A stretch of 64,000 nucleotides of DNA from an uncultured Chloracidobacterium sp. (GTDB lineage: Bacteria > Acidobacteriota > Blastocatellia > Pyrinomonadales > Pyrinomonadaceae): assembly GCA_936914845.1 (NCBI GenBank), contig CAKZGE010000003.1, forward strand, positions 1 through 64,000, read 5' to 3'. Below are positions 24,230 through 33,523 of this stretch, one piece after another. Numbering within the stretch: the first letter of the stretch is position 1; every line of letters starts with the position of its first letter. The notes under the pieces were generated by a model that worked only from the letters and a program-made list of their open reading frames with translations, made no database searches and was not told where the DNA came from. Made by a program: the position numbers and the translations under genes.

Positions 24230-26077
24230 TTAAAGCTCTTCCGATAGGAACCCCTGATACAGTTTTTTCTGTTCTGGCGACGCGTTGCTCACCTTTTTCA
24301 ATTTATAATCCGGCCGCATATCACCTCCCAAAATGAAAGGCATTTCGCGAAGCTGATCAAAACGAAAGACAGTTAGCTTCACCGTATCGCCGGGACGCTT
24401 TTCGCCGAGATAGCTCTGCAAAAAACTCATTGAAGCACGAAAACCATCAATTGCCACAACTTGATCCTCCGTGTTCAAACCCTGTTCATAAGCGGGTGTT
24501 CCGGCGGGCAGCGAACGAACCCGCAGCCGGCCCGCTTCTTCGACGAGGTCCGCCCCCAGATAGGCCTTGTTCTCATTAGGCCTACTCATTTCGACATCGA
24601 TTCCCACCGGACCTAATATGCCGGCATAATCCAATTCTTCCACGCCGCGCACATATTTCGCGAAAAATTCTTCCAAACTTTTACCGGCGGCTTTTTCGGC
24701 TGCTTTTTGAAAATCGGCCGGCGAAAAATTCCGGTTCTTTTTGTAAAAATCGGTGTACAGCGAACGCAGCACATCATCTAATGACCGCTGCCCGCCGGAG
24801 GCGGTGCGGATGGATACATCCAGCAGCATATTTACGATCTCGCCCTTGTCGTAATATGAGATCTGATTGTTGATCGCGTTTTCATCCTGGCGATAATATT
24901 TGATCCAAGCATCGATACTTGCGCTTTCCAGACTGGTCTGAAAGCGGCCGGGCCGGGTCTGCAATTGCTTGATCATTCCGGCTTTGGTTTCCAACAGGTC
25001 TTCCGCACTGATCAAACCCGTCCGCCGCAGCAAGACCGCTTCGTAATAGGCCGTCATCCCTTCGGCGACCCAGAGAAGCTTGGTGTAGTTCTCGTTTTCG
25101 TAATCAAAAGGGCCCAAAGCATCCGGCCGGATCCTTTTGACGTTCCATAGGTGAAAATATTCGTGAGCTACAAGGCCGAGAAACCCTACATAACGCGTTC
25201 TAGGCTGAAAACCGAAACGATTCCATTGCAATGCGGTCGAATTCAAGTGTTCAAGCCCGCCGCCGCCGCGGAGATTGACAATGATCGTATAGTCTTTCAT
25301 CGGCATTTCGCCGAATATTTTATATGCTTCTTCTGCGATCTTCGCCGTATCTATCGCGATCTGTTTGATGTCGTAATTGCCTTCGCCGGTTATGACCAAA
25401 CGGTGGGGAACGCCTTGAACCGCAAAAGATGTCTCTTTGAAATTGCTTATTTCGAACGGAGAATCATAAAGCACGTCGAAATTTTCAGCCCTGAAAGTAT
25501 TGGGTGTTCCGGTCTTTGGCAACCCGGTGGCAACCTTCCAATTTCCGTATGGCCGCACAGTGACTGTCGAAGGCGAGTTTATCTGCCCTTTCGGAAACAT
25601 TAGCAATGCGCCGTTGTTCCAAAAAGCGTGCTCATCGTTCAATTCGTTCGTACGCACGGTCAATTCGTTCGAATACACACGGTAAGTGACAATGATCTCT
25701 TTAGCTCCGCCGCTGGCTATGCTCCACGTATTTTTGTTGGTCTTTTCCCATTTAAGTTCGGCTCCCGCCGCATTCTTTACAGCAAAATCCTGCACGTGGC
25801 GGGCATATTCGCGGATAAGATAGCTGCCCGGCGTCCACACGGGCATTTTTAGCTCTGTGTTTGCGGGCATTCGCTGCCATTTCATACGCATTTCGACCTC
25901 AAGCAAATGCGTCCACGGCTGTGACATTGAAACAGAATAGGCGATATCCGGGCCCGCTTGGACCGGGTCGCTCGCAGTTTTAGCGAATGTTTCCTGATAC
26001 ATAAAGAAACTGGCCGCAAACAGCAAGAAAACGGCTGTGCGGAAGGGTACTTTCAGCATTACTTTTGCAAACTCCAT
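24230..26077 (-). CDS. M61-family metallopeptidase (glycyl aminopeptidase-like) with PDZ domain, secreted
   Basis: About 615 residues. A signal peptide (FRTAVFLLFAASFFMYQETFA) is followed by the M61 N-terminal beta domain (MPVWTPGSYLIREYARHVQDF is diagnostic), then the zinc peptidase domain with H305-E-Y-F-H309 and the downstream glutamate in WVAEGMTAYYE. A C-terminal PDZ domain (about 525-600; PAYEQGLNTEDQVVAIDG) follows. Known M61 enzymes release N-terminal glycine or alanine. The frame is open to 26152, but that start would overlap the divergent MFS gene; the ATG at 26077 precedes the signal peptide (26059 is an alternative). It is first in an operon with the lipoprotein and DinB-like genes. 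Confidence 0.88.
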   Translation of the reverse strand: MEFAKVMLKVPFRTAVFLLFAASFFMYQETFAKTASDPVQAGPDIAYSVSMSQPWTHLLEVEMRMKWQRMPANTELKMPVWTPGSYLIREYARHVQDFAVKNAAGAELKWEKTNKNTWSIASGGAKEIIVTYRVYSNELTVRTNELNDEHAFWNNGALLMFPKGQINSPSTVTVRPYGNWKVATGLPKTGTPNTFRAENFDVLYDSPFEISNFKETSFAVQGVPHRLVITGEGNYDIKQIAIDTAKIAEEAYKIFGEMPMKDYTIIVNLRGGGGLEHLNSTALQWNRFGFQPRTRYVGFLGLVAHEYFHLWNVKRIRPDALGPFDYENENYTKLLWVAEGMTAYYEAVLLRRTGLISAEDLLETKAGMIKQLQTRPGRFQTSLESASIDAWIKYYRQDENAINNQISYYDKGEIVNMLLDVSIRTASGGQRSLDDVLRSLYTDFYKKNRNFSPADFQKAAEKAAGKSLEEFFAKYVRGVEELDYAGILGPVGIDVEMSRPNENKAYLGADLVEEAGRLRVRSLPAGTPAYEQGLNTEDQVVAIDGFRASMSFLQSYLGEKRPGDTVKLTVFRFDQLREMPFILGGDMRPDYKLKKVSNASPEQKKLYQGFLSEEL

Positions 26078-26139
26078 CGAAGTGTTAAGTTCTAATCTTA
26101 CTATATTTTGTTGAGTAATACATTTTCGCCACCGGACGT

Positions 26140-27393
26140 ATGAACGAGCCACAGCCGAACAATAGGTTCTTTACCACACCATTGATCATCATTTTTGTAA
26201 CGGTTTTCATCGACCTCGTCGGTTTCGGTATGGTGATACCGCTTTTACCTTTCTATGCCGATACGCCACCTTTCAGTGCGACGCCATTTCAGATCGGGCT
26301 GATGGTGTCGATCTATTCGTGGATGCAATTCTTTTTCGCGCCGGTATTGGGCCGGCTTTCTGATAGATACGGACGGCGGCCGATCCTTTTCATCAGCATC
26401 CTGGGTTCAGCGGTCGGCTATTTTGTGATCGGTTTTGCCGAAACATTAACGCTTGTTTTCGTCGGGCGAATTATCGGCGGCATTACCGGAGGCAACATTT
26501 CGACGGCGCAAGCCTATATCGCCGATGTCACGACACGTGAAAATCGGGCGAAGGGAATGGGGTTGTTCGGGGCGGCATTTGGCTTGGGTTTCATCATCGG
26601 GCCCGCTTTAACCGGCATCTTGAGCAAATACGGCATCCACGTTCCATTCTATTTTGCCGCGGGGCTCTCTTTGCTCAACGCTATTGCACTGTACCTGATC
26701 CTTCCCGAATCTTTAACCCCGGGTCAAATGAACGCCCCGGCTGAAAAACGCAGTCGCGTTGCGGCATTCTTGGCATCACTGGAAAATGCGGAATTCCGAG
26801 TCATAAACTTGATCTATTTTCTGCTCGTCACCGCATTTTCGATCATGACCTACGCGTACGTTCTATATACCGCTCGACGATTTGGCTACACCGCTGAGCA
26901 GAATGGCTACATTTTCGTTTTCGTCGGAGTCATTGCGGTTGTCGCTCAGGGCATATTGTTCGGCCCGCTCGCCCGCCGCCTTGGTGAACCGCTGCTGGTC
27001 ACGGCAGGCTGCCTGCTAATGTCCGGAACCCTCATTGCGATCCCTTTTATAGGACCAACCGTCGGCGGATTGACCGCTCTGCTGATCGTCACCGCACTCC
27101 TCGCCCTTGGAAATTCGCTCGCCTCGCCCAGCCTGACCAGTCTGGCTTCAAAGACGGCTGATGAGCACGAACAAGGCCGTACGCTCGGAGTTCTGCAGTC
27201 CGGTGCCAGTTTGGCACGCGCGATCGGCCCTTCTATTGGCGGAATTTTGCTGAACAATACCGCTGATCAGATCGATCCGTCAACAATTTTAAGGACATTC
27301 GGAACCGCCGCTGCGATCATGCTCATAGCGTTTTTCGCCACTTTTTTGTTGGGAAAGGTGAATTGGCGGGGAAATAACACGCAGATAAATTAG
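26140..27393 (+). CDS. MFS drug exporter, TetA-like (DHA1 family)
   Basis: A 417-residue protein with 12 predicted transmembrane segments. Motif A (GRLSDRYGRRP) lies in the loop between helices 2 and 3, and the N-terminal VTVFIDLVGFGMVIPLLPFYA is very close to the tetracycline-type exporters. Motif C-like GAAFGLGFIIGPALTG is in helix 5. These proteins are proton-driven efflux pumps; the substrate cannot be deduced. It is divergent from the M61 gene (62-base gap between starts) and overlaps the histidine kinase gene tail to tail by 4 bases. Confidence 0.87.
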   Translation: MNEPQPNNRFFTTPLIIIFVTVFIDLVGFGMVIPLLPFYADTPPFSATPFQIGLMVSIYSWMQFFFAPVLGRLSDRYGRRPILFISILGSAVGYFVIGFAETLTLVFVGRIIGGITGGNISTAQAYIADVTTRENRAKGMGLFGAAFGLGFIIGPALTGILSKYGIHVPFYFAAGLSLLNAIALYLILPESLTPGQMNAPAEKRSRVAAFLASLENAEFRVINLIYFLLVTAFSIMTYAYVLYTARRFGYTAEQNGYIFVFVGVIAVVAQGILFGPLARRLGEPLLVTAGCLLMSGTLIAIPFIGPTVGGLTALLIVTALLALGNSLASPSLTSLASKTADEHEQGRTLGVLQSGASLARAIGPSIGGILLNNTADQIDPSTILRTFGTAAAIMLIAFFATFLLGKVNWRGNNTQIN

Positions 27394-30350
27394 CTGACAG
27401 CCCGTTGGCGCTGGCGCCCGCTGGCCGGGAAGTTCAAGCGAAATGTAGTGCCGGATCCATTTTCGCTAAAGGCCTCTATTGTGCCGCCGTGTTCCTGTAC
27501 GATGCCGTAAGAAACCGCCAGCCCCAGCCCGGTGCCGTTGCCCACCCCCTTTGTCGTAAAGAATGGGTCGAATATCTTATTCAAATTTTCCGAAGATATT
27601 CCTTCACCGGTATCAATGACCTCTATTATGACCTCTTCACCATCTTCTCCGCTGACCGTTGTTGTCAACGTTATCTTGCCGCCGCCGAACATCGCATCGC
27701 GGGCATTAAGGATCAAATTGGTGAACACCTGCTGCAGCTTGCCAAAATTCGCAGTGATCTTCGGCGGCTTTTTGGCATAATCTTTCACTATCTCAATGTT
27801 CGACTGGCGAAGTTGAGGCTCAAGCAATTGAAGCGTATCGTTTAGCAGTTTATTGATGTCTATCTCCGCCGCCTCTACAGCATTTCCGGTACGTGAAAAA
27901 TTGAGCAGATTCCCGACAATGTTCGTTGCCCGGTCTGTTTGTCGCTGCATTTTCTCCAGCAGCGCATGCTTCGGATCCGTCTCGGGTATCATCCCCAGCA
28001 GCATCTGCGTATAGCTGGAAACTCCCGTCAACGGAGTATTGACTTCGTGGGCGACGCCCGCCGCCAGCAAACCGATACTTGAAAGCTTTTCGCTTTGCTG
28101 CAAAGATTCTTCAAGTTTGACGCGGCCGGTTACATTTTCGAAGATAACAATTGCCCCGGTCTGCTCTTTCGAAACCGAACGCAGCGGAGCAACCGCGACA
28201 TTCAGAATAAGAGACTGGCCGCGGTGGTCATAGGTATGCAATTTATAGGCATTGCGCACTTCTGTCAGGTGCCACTTAGATTTACCAAGGATGTTCGCGA
28301 TATTCTGAGCAAAACTGTCATCAAAGATGTCTTCGATCGTTCGGTGGATCACTGACTCTCGGTCGAGTCCCATCATATCCTCAAACGGCGAATTACTGCG
28401 GATGATGATCCCATCTTCATCAACGGCCAGCAACCCGACATTGACCGATTCAACGATCGATTCATTGAATTCCTTAAGCAGGGCCATTTCCTGCACATGG
28501 GCCTGTTGTTCTTGATACAACCGGCTGTTTTCGATGGCTACGCCAATGTACCCCGAAACCGTTCGCAGGATCTCCAGATCTTCCGAAGAAAGCAATGAAC
28601 CGTCGCTTGCACGGCCGAGCCCGATCACAGCTACCATCTTGCTGCGGACGACACAGGGAACAAAATAGTGCAATTCTTGCCGCAATGGCTGACGTTCGCC
28701 GGCGTCATCGTCATCCATATCCCGTAAAAAGATCTCGTCGGCCCTGACAATACCTTTATCAGCAGATTTTTGTCGCACCATTGTCTTGAAATCGGCCGGA
28801 ATTCGAAATTCTTCACTCAACCCGGCCGATCTCGCAACGATATATCGCCCGCTTCCCGCCGATCGTTCAATAAAAACAGCCACCTTTTCAACGTCCAGCA
28901 CTTGTTTTAAACGGCCGATCAAGGCTTCGAGCAACGGTTCCATCGCCGTGGTGGCGGAAAGGGTGCGGCCGAAATCCAACAGCCCATTGCGGAGGTCATA
29001 GCGTTCGCCATAAAAGAAACGGTCTGCTCGCTGCTGAAGGAAGTTCTTCAGCGGTTCGCTTAACAGCACAATGGCCGCCATTGCCACGATCGCGATCAAG
29101 GAACGCAATGCGATCTCCGTCGTTGACAGATTTCCGTCAACCCGGATCAGGATCACCAATACCAGGGCTACGGCTCCGATCATCATGGCGATCGCCACGG
29201 TCGTCATCGCATATACCAATGCGCGGCGGACAACAACATCGACGTCCATTAGCCGATAACGAACCACAGAGTGTCCAAAGCTGAGCGGGATAAGAGCCAG
29301 CGGCAGGGTCGTTACGGCCGTCGCTAAAGTATCTTCAGGAATGTAAAAGATCCATTTAGCGGCCTGGAAAACGACGATCGGGATCACCGAAGCCACCGTT
29401 CCCGCCATCGCCCATTTAAGTCTTTGACGAACCAAAGCCTGTTTGCTCGTCGCATATCGCCAGATCAGCAAGCCGGCACCGGCCGAAATACCGATCACAA
29501 AATGCAATAAAAGAGCTCTATTAAGAAATGGGAATATCTTCGTCGAAGCGGTAATTTCGCGAATGCTGCTGGCGACGGCATTGATCGGCACCAATTGTCC
29601 CAGTGTCAATACTAAGAGAACTAACGCCATTACCGCCGCCGGGACATAAAGGGCATAGGTCTTCCACGGCTTTTGATCGATGACTTGGCTGTGTACCGGA
29701 TAGCGCAGGCAAAAATGGAGAAACAGCGGGACAAAGAAGGCAAAAGCAATATCGTCGATCAAACTGATGGCCAGGTCGAGGTCTTGGCCTAAATTGATCG
29801 AATGGTAAACGTGAAAAACAAATGCCGCTACACAGATGGTTGCAAAATGCAGTACAAATGGTGAACGGCTGCCTTGTTTGAACAGTACGAACAGGCCAAC
29901 CGCCAACCACACAAATCCGACGAGTGTGAGAAAGACGATCGAAGCCGTCCATCGCGGCAGGGTGTCTATATTTTTTAGGTCGGCGTAATAGAACCTGTCT
30001 GAGATCTTATAAGACGTCTTTTCGTAAAAATATGTCAGCGAACCGCCAACGCCCGCCGCATCCAAATACATCGGCACGTCTGCGGCAGAGGTGACCTCGT
30101 CAAAATTCTGACCGTCCAGGCTGATCGTATAAAGTCTGTCGCCCGTGGAGATACCGGCCCGTGCGGCAGCCATACCAGGAGTTACTTTCGCCGCATATAT
30201 CCCGTCGTCCCGCTGGACCCATAGCACTCCATCGGTCGGCGGAAGTTCATGCGAAGCCCTTTGAGAGAGGTTGAGAGCCGCTCCCGCAACAAGCAAAACC
30301 GTTACGACCAGCCATATCAAACTCAAGCTTGTAAATCCCTTTCCGATCAT
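27390..30350 (-). CDS. Membrane histidine kinase with external PDZ-like, multi-TM, GAF and PAS domains
   Basis: A 986-residue sensor kinase. TM1 (10-28) is followed by a PDZ-like domain (about 40-112; VTPGMAAARAGISTGDRLYTI), then about nine hydrophobic segments to residue 430. A GAF domain (about 460-615), a PAS domain (about 640-755), HisKA with H768 (AAGVAHEVNTPLTGVSSY) and HATPase with N (LILNARDAM), DTGEGIS and GTGLGLAVSYG complete the chain. All kinase boxes are intact. No receiver domain or adjacent response regulator is present, so it is an orphan. The PDZ domain on the periplasmic side suggests sensing of protein C-termini or misfolded envelope proteins, but that is inference. Confidence 0.86.
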   Translation of the reverse strand: MIGKGFTSLSLIWLVVTVLLVAGAALNLSQRASHELPPTDGVLWVQRDDGIYAAKVTPGMAAARAGISTGDRLYTISLDGQNFDEVTSAADVPMYLDAAGVGGSLTYFYEKTSYKISDRFYYADLKNIDTLPRWTASIVFLTLVGFVWLAVGLFVLFKQGSRSPFVLHFATICVAAFVFHVYHSINLGQDLDLAISLIDDIAFAFFVPLFLHFCLRYPVHSQVIDQKPWKTYALYVPAAVMALVLLVLTLGQLVPINAVASSIREITASTKIFPFLNRALLLHFVIGISAGAGLLIWRYATSKQALVRQRLKWAMAGTVASVIPIVVFQAAKWIFYIPEDTLATAVTTLPLALIPLSFGHSVVRYRLMDVDVVVRRALVYAMTTVAIAMMIGAVALVLVILIRVDGNLSTTEIALRSLIAIVAMAAIVLLSEPLKNFLQQRADRFFYGERYDLRNGLLDFGRTLSATTAMEPLLEALIGRLKQVLDVEKVAVFIERSAGSGRYIVARSAGLSEEFRIPADFKTMVRQKSADKGIVRADEIFLRDMDDDDAGERQPLRQELHYFVPCVVRSKMVAVIGLGRASDGSLLSSEDLEILRTVSGYIGVAIENSRLYQEQQAHVQEMALLKEFNESIVESVNVGLLAVDEDGIIIRSNSPFEDMMGLDRESVIHRTIEDIFDDSFAQNIANILGKSKWHLTEVRNAYKLHTYDHRGQSLILNVAVAPLRSVSKEQTGAIVIFENVTGRVKLEESLQQSEKLSSIGLLAAGVAHEVNTPLTGVSSYTQMLLGMIPETDPKHALLEKMQRQTDRATNIVGNLLNFSRTGNAVEAAEIDINKLLNDTLQLLEPQLRQSNIEIVKDYAKKPPKITANFGKLQQVFTNLILNARDAMFGGGKITLTTTVSGEDGEEVIIEVIDTGEGISSENLNKIFDPFFTTKGVGNGTGLGLAVSYGIVQEHGGTIEAFSENGSGTTFRLNFPASGRQRQRAVS

Positions 30351-30400
30351 CTTTAGAATAAGGCAAACTAAACCGACCAGTTTTACGCAAAATGTGTTCC

Positions 30401-30460
30401 AATGTGGAGGTCCCGCCCTCTACTTCGCTAAGCGTTGCAAAAACAAGGCTTCTAGCCGCA
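30401..30460. repeat. Possible dispersed-repeat remnant in the intergenic region
   Basis: The 291-base gap 30351-30641 contains no gene I can support. Within it, CCCTCTACTTCGCTAAGCG plus GTTGCAAA-like sequence resembles a short motif ('LSEVEG' when translated) that I recall as a frequent intergenic repeat in environmental genomes. Only one copy is seen here, so the call is weak. Confidence 0.25.
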
Positions 30461-30641
30461 TTCGACTTAAGTTCTATATTGTACGCGACGAAGAGATTCA
30501 CATTTTCGCAGAGTCTCCAAGTTTTTGGAAAAAATCTTCGAATGCGTTGACACGGAAAACTCCATTCGCGGCTCCCGCGTTTTCGTCTGATTGTTAATAG
30601 GAAATGTGGTCGCCGAAATGGTGCCAAAAAGAAAGCCCGGA

Positions 30642-32372
30642 TCAAAAACGAACCAGTATGCCGCCGCGGATCATTCTTTGTTGACCATTGAAGCGAAGCG
30701 TGCCGTTCTCACCCTGAACGCTCGGCTGCACTCCGAAGATATTTCGCGCATCAACCATCGCTTGAGCTTGGAAGGGCAGGCCTAGATTGGGTAGATTTTG
30801 CGTCAGCAACAAACTTAAGCTGGGGTCGTATATTGCCAGCCTGCCCTGAAAAGGATCGATCGCAAAGATGGTCGCCTCCGGTGAAAAGCGGACGATAGTT
30901 TTGATGTTCGTTCCCGTTTTCAAGTCTGCTTCGACCTGTCCGAAAAACGTTTGAAAAAAGCCTTGCTGAAACAGATCGGCGGTATCTTCAAGTCCTTTCT
31001 CAGATAACCTTTGCCCCGAACCGAAGCTGAATCCGGCGGTGGTGGAAAACATCCCGTTCAAACGACGTGTGTAAACCAAGCGGAGGCCCTGAGCATTACC
31101 TTGCTGGTTGACAGTAAATTCGTTCAACTCGGCCGACGCTAGAAACGGCATACCAACCATGCTCACCCCTCGGCCAAAGGTCGTATCTACAAAAACATTG
31201 GCTTCAATGCTCGAATTGTTATCGAGCACTCTTTCCACCCCAAATTCCAAACGGCTGCTGCGATTCATCTTCGCCTTTCCGTCTTCGATGAAGATGTCCT
31301 GCATCGATACCGGCTCGCGAAATGCTATGGTGTCGCCTTCGAGTTCCAAGGCTCGGCTCCAAGAACGCTCTTCGGTCTGGGTCGTGTACGCACTGCGAAA
31401 GCGTGTTTTCGAATCAATGTCGTATTGCAGGCCAAGCCGCGGGCTGATCACAAGGTCATGGCCAACACCAAAGAACTGCGAATAATCAACGCCGAACACG
31501 ACGATCAATCCTTCACGAACATTCCATTCGTCAAGGGCTTGCACCGAAACTTGGCTCAAGGTCCGGTCGCCCGATGCGGATTCGAGCGAGGCCAATTTGC
31601 CGAACGCAGTGTTAAGCCGCAGTTGATGCCGGTTAGTTGGACGCAGCTTTAGACGAGTTTCGAATCTTTGCGGCGCATTTCGACCAAATCCTGCTTGCCC
31701 GGCTACTATTATTTCAGCATCTTCGCCAAGCGGCACCAGGGCCGCTGCGTTCACCCCCGTGAAAGGCCCCGAACTATGCGAAGCAAAATAGGTTTCAACG
31801 ACCGCTTTGGTCGGACGCTTGGCTATATCTTCTTCACCGACCGGAGCTTCTTCGCGGATCTCAAGATTGCCGGTCGTAGAATTGGCAGTTTCCGTATTCT
31901 GATAAATAGAACGAGATGTCTGGGCGGAACGGATGGCCCATTTCGGGTTGTTGCGGTCAAGCCGCTTTTCCGGAAGTGTTCGGCCGCTGCCGGCCTTTTC
32001 AAGCTTGAAACCGTAATTAAGCTGAGCGGCCCGCGCAACCTCAACAGAATTCAACGTCACCGGATTAAAGCCTTCGGCGACCGCCAATACCGAATATGTT
32101 CCCGGCAATATCTTCGCCAAAAAACTTCCGTCTGCCGCCGATTGCACTTGCTTTAGAACCTTTGTCGAACCAATATGAAAAAATGCCACGGTCGCATCGG
32201 CTATCGGTTTTCCTCCGCTGTCGCGAATCACGCCCTTGATCACCGCCAGGTTCGAGCGGTTTTCGATCACTATGCTCGAGGCAGCGGAAACAGAAACGCC
32301 CGCGGTGCTAAGCACAGCGATCAATGCCATTAGTGACCCGATCCATTTTTGAGCGGCTTCAGGAAAATTCAT
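30642..32372 (-). CDS. Outer-membrane beta-barrel protein with carboxypeptidase-regulatory-like N-terminal domain (TonB-receptor-like)
   Basis: A 576-residue secreted protein. A signal peptide (about 1-31; SLMALIAVLSTAGVSVSAAS) precedes a carboxypeptidase-regulatory-like domain (about 40-130; VIKGVIRDSGGKPIADATVAF...PGTYSVLAVAEGFNPV). A linker follows, then a C-terminal barrel region (about 215-576) of alternating aromatic strands that ends in a C-terminal aromatic residue (MIRGGILVRF). I do not see a clear TonB plug domain. Proteins of this shape are abundant in Acidobacteria and are presumed nutrient receptors or barrels; the substrate is unknown. It is monocistronic, divergent from tRNA-Ser. 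Confidence 0.78.
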   Translation of the reverse strand: MNFPEAAQKWIGSLMALIAVLSTAGVSVSAASSIVIENRSNLAVIKGVIRDSGGKPIADATVAFFHIGSTKVLKQVQSAADGSFLAKILPGTYSVLAVAEGFNPVTLNSVEVARAAQLNYGFKLEKAGSGRTLPEKRLDRNNPKWAIRSAQTSRSIYQNTETANSTTGNLEIREEAPVGEEDIAKRPTKAVVETYFASHSSGPFTGVNAAALVPLGEDAEIIVAGQAGFGRNAPQRFETRLKLRPTNRHQLRLNTAFGKLASLESASGDRTLSQVSVQALDEWNVREGLIVVFGVDYSQFFGVGHDLVISPRLGLQYDIDSKTRFRSAYTTQTEERSWSRALELEGDTIAFREPVSMQDIFIEDGKAKMNRSSRLEFGVERVLDNNSSIEANVFVDTTFGRGVSMVGMPFLASAELNEFTVNQQGNAQGLRLVYTRRLNGMFSTTAGFSFGSGQRLSEKGLEDTADLFQQGFFQTFFGQVEADLKTGTNIKTIVRFSPEATIFAIDPFQGRLAIYDPSLSLLLTQNLPNLGLPFQAQAMVDARNIFGVQPSVQGENGTLRFNGQQRMIRGGILVRF

Positions 32373-32513
32373 CTGCGATCAAGTTCAAACCTCTGCGGTT
32401 ACCTTTACTAGCCGGAAATTCAGCTTTTACGAAAGACCGTCATATTTTCGCGATAAAAATCAAGCGTGTCAAGCGGCCCATTTTGCCGCGATGCTTTCTG
32501 TGATGCGCTCAAC

Positions 32514-32541
32514 TTGACAAAGTTTGCCCTTCGGCTAGAAT
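32514..32541 (+). promoter_or_regulatory. Promoter of tRNA-Ser
   Basis: A perfect -35 TTGACA (32514-32519), 16-base spacer and -10 TAGAAT (32536-32541) predict a start about 20 bases before the tRNA. A small hairpin (GTGCC/GGCAC, 32550-32562) lies between. Confidence 0.6.
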
Positions 32542-32566
32542 TAGTATCGTGCCTTTCGGCACGAGC

Positions 32567-32657
32567 GGAGACGTGGCTGAGCGGCTGAAAGCGGCGGTTT
32601 GCTAAATCGTTAAGGGTCAAAAGCCCTTCACAGGTTCGAATCCTGTCGTCTCCGCCA
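32567..32657 (+). tRNA. tRNA-Ser (anticodon GCT)
   Basis: Class II tRNA of 91 nt. Acceptor GGAGACG pairs with CGTCTCC, the anticodon loop TTGCTAA gives GCT (Ser, AGC/AGU codons), a long variable arm AAGGGTC...GCCCTT follows, the T-loop is GTTCGAATC, and CCA is encoded. Confidence 0.96.
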
Positions 32658-32674
32658 TTACAAAGATTTTTCCT

Positions 32675-32708
32675 AAAACCGCCCGTATGATATGCTCGGC
32701 GGTTTTTT
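32675..32708 (+). terminator. Rho-independent terminator after tRNA-Ser
   Basis: AAAACCGCC (32675-32683) and GGCGGTTTT form an 8-9 bp stem around a 14-base loop, ending in six T residues, 18 bases after the tRNA. Confidence 0.8.
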
Positions 32709-32857
32709 CGTTTCTGTACTTCCTATTTTTCGATCCTACCAGCTGTTTTAACGCGGGCGGAGCAAACCACATAAGCCCCCGTATATTTTAAAGATCAACC
32801 AAACTCGTTTTTAGATATCATATTCGAAATAGACCTTATTAAAGGAGATGTAACTCA

Positions 32858-33472
32858 ATGCCCGATCTCGCGTTTTTCCTTTTCGACTGGGGCTGGTCGA
32901 ACATGTTCATGCTTGACCAGGAAAAGATCAGCTATTTTGAAAAGATCGTTCGCCCTTTATTGATCTACGGATTGCTGATCTTTCTTTTCCGAATTTTGGG
33001 CAAGCGAGAGATCGCCCAGCTCAATCCTGTTGATTTCGTCTTGCTGCTGCTTGTTTCAAATACGGTCCAAAACGCCATTATCGGCGAAGATACTTCTGTT
33101 ATTGGCGGAGCGGTCGGCGTCATCACCCTTCTTTTCGCCAACCGCGCATTGGCGATCGCAAAATACCGCCATCCGCTGATCGAAAAGATGATCGAAGGCG
33201 GTTCTCGCTCTCTTATCAGCAGAGGGCGGATCGAAGAGAACGCTTTGCGACGCGAATTACTGACCCGCGAAGACCTGGATGTGGTGGCACATAAAGAAGG
33301 TTACGAAAGCGCCGCGGATCTGGAAAAATGCATTATCGACCCAAACGGTGAATTCTTTGTCGAAGGAAAAGGCGAGACGATCGACGAGCATTTCAGACAC
33401 CAGATCTTGAAAAAGATAGATCAGCTTTCTACCCAAATAGACGAATTGAAAACGGCACTCAAAAAAGTCTAA
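32858..33472 (+). CDS. DUF421 (YetF-like) membrane protein
   Basis: A 204-residue protein. Three hydrophobic segments (about 28-47, 62-75, 82-100) are followed by a soluble C-terminal domain. The diagnostic DUF421 features are LLIFLFRILGKREIAQLNPVDF with a downstream LLLVSNTVQNAIIG, and the RELLTREDL...EKCIIDPNGEFFV block. Function in the family is unknown; YetF-type proteins occur in spore and envelope contexts. Translation starts at the ATG at 32858 with a textbook AAAGGAGATG site 8 bases upstream. The C-terminal 30 residues form a short coiled coil (HQILKKIDQLSTQIDELKTAL). gltX follows 51 bases downstream. Confidence 0.88.
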   Translation: MPDLAFFLFDWGWSNMFMLDQEKISYFEKIVRPLLIYGLLIFLFRILGKREIAQLNPVDFVLLLLVSNTVQNAIIGEDTSVIGGAVGVITLLFANRALAIAKYRHPLIEKMIEGGSRSLISRGRIEENALRRELLTREDLDVVAHKEGYESAADLEKCIIDPNGEFFVEGKGETIDEHFRHQILKKIDQLSTQIDELKTALKKV

Positions 33473-33523
33473 GCGGTGAAGCGGCTTTGCGAAATGTTTT
33501 CGTTTGCGTAAAAATCGTTTCTT

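Noticed and set aside
30247..30645. A 132-residue reading frame between the histidine kinase and the outer-membrane barrel
   Set aside because: It covers the start of the kinase gene in another frame, has no domain or ribosome binding site, and its middle looks repeat-derived.
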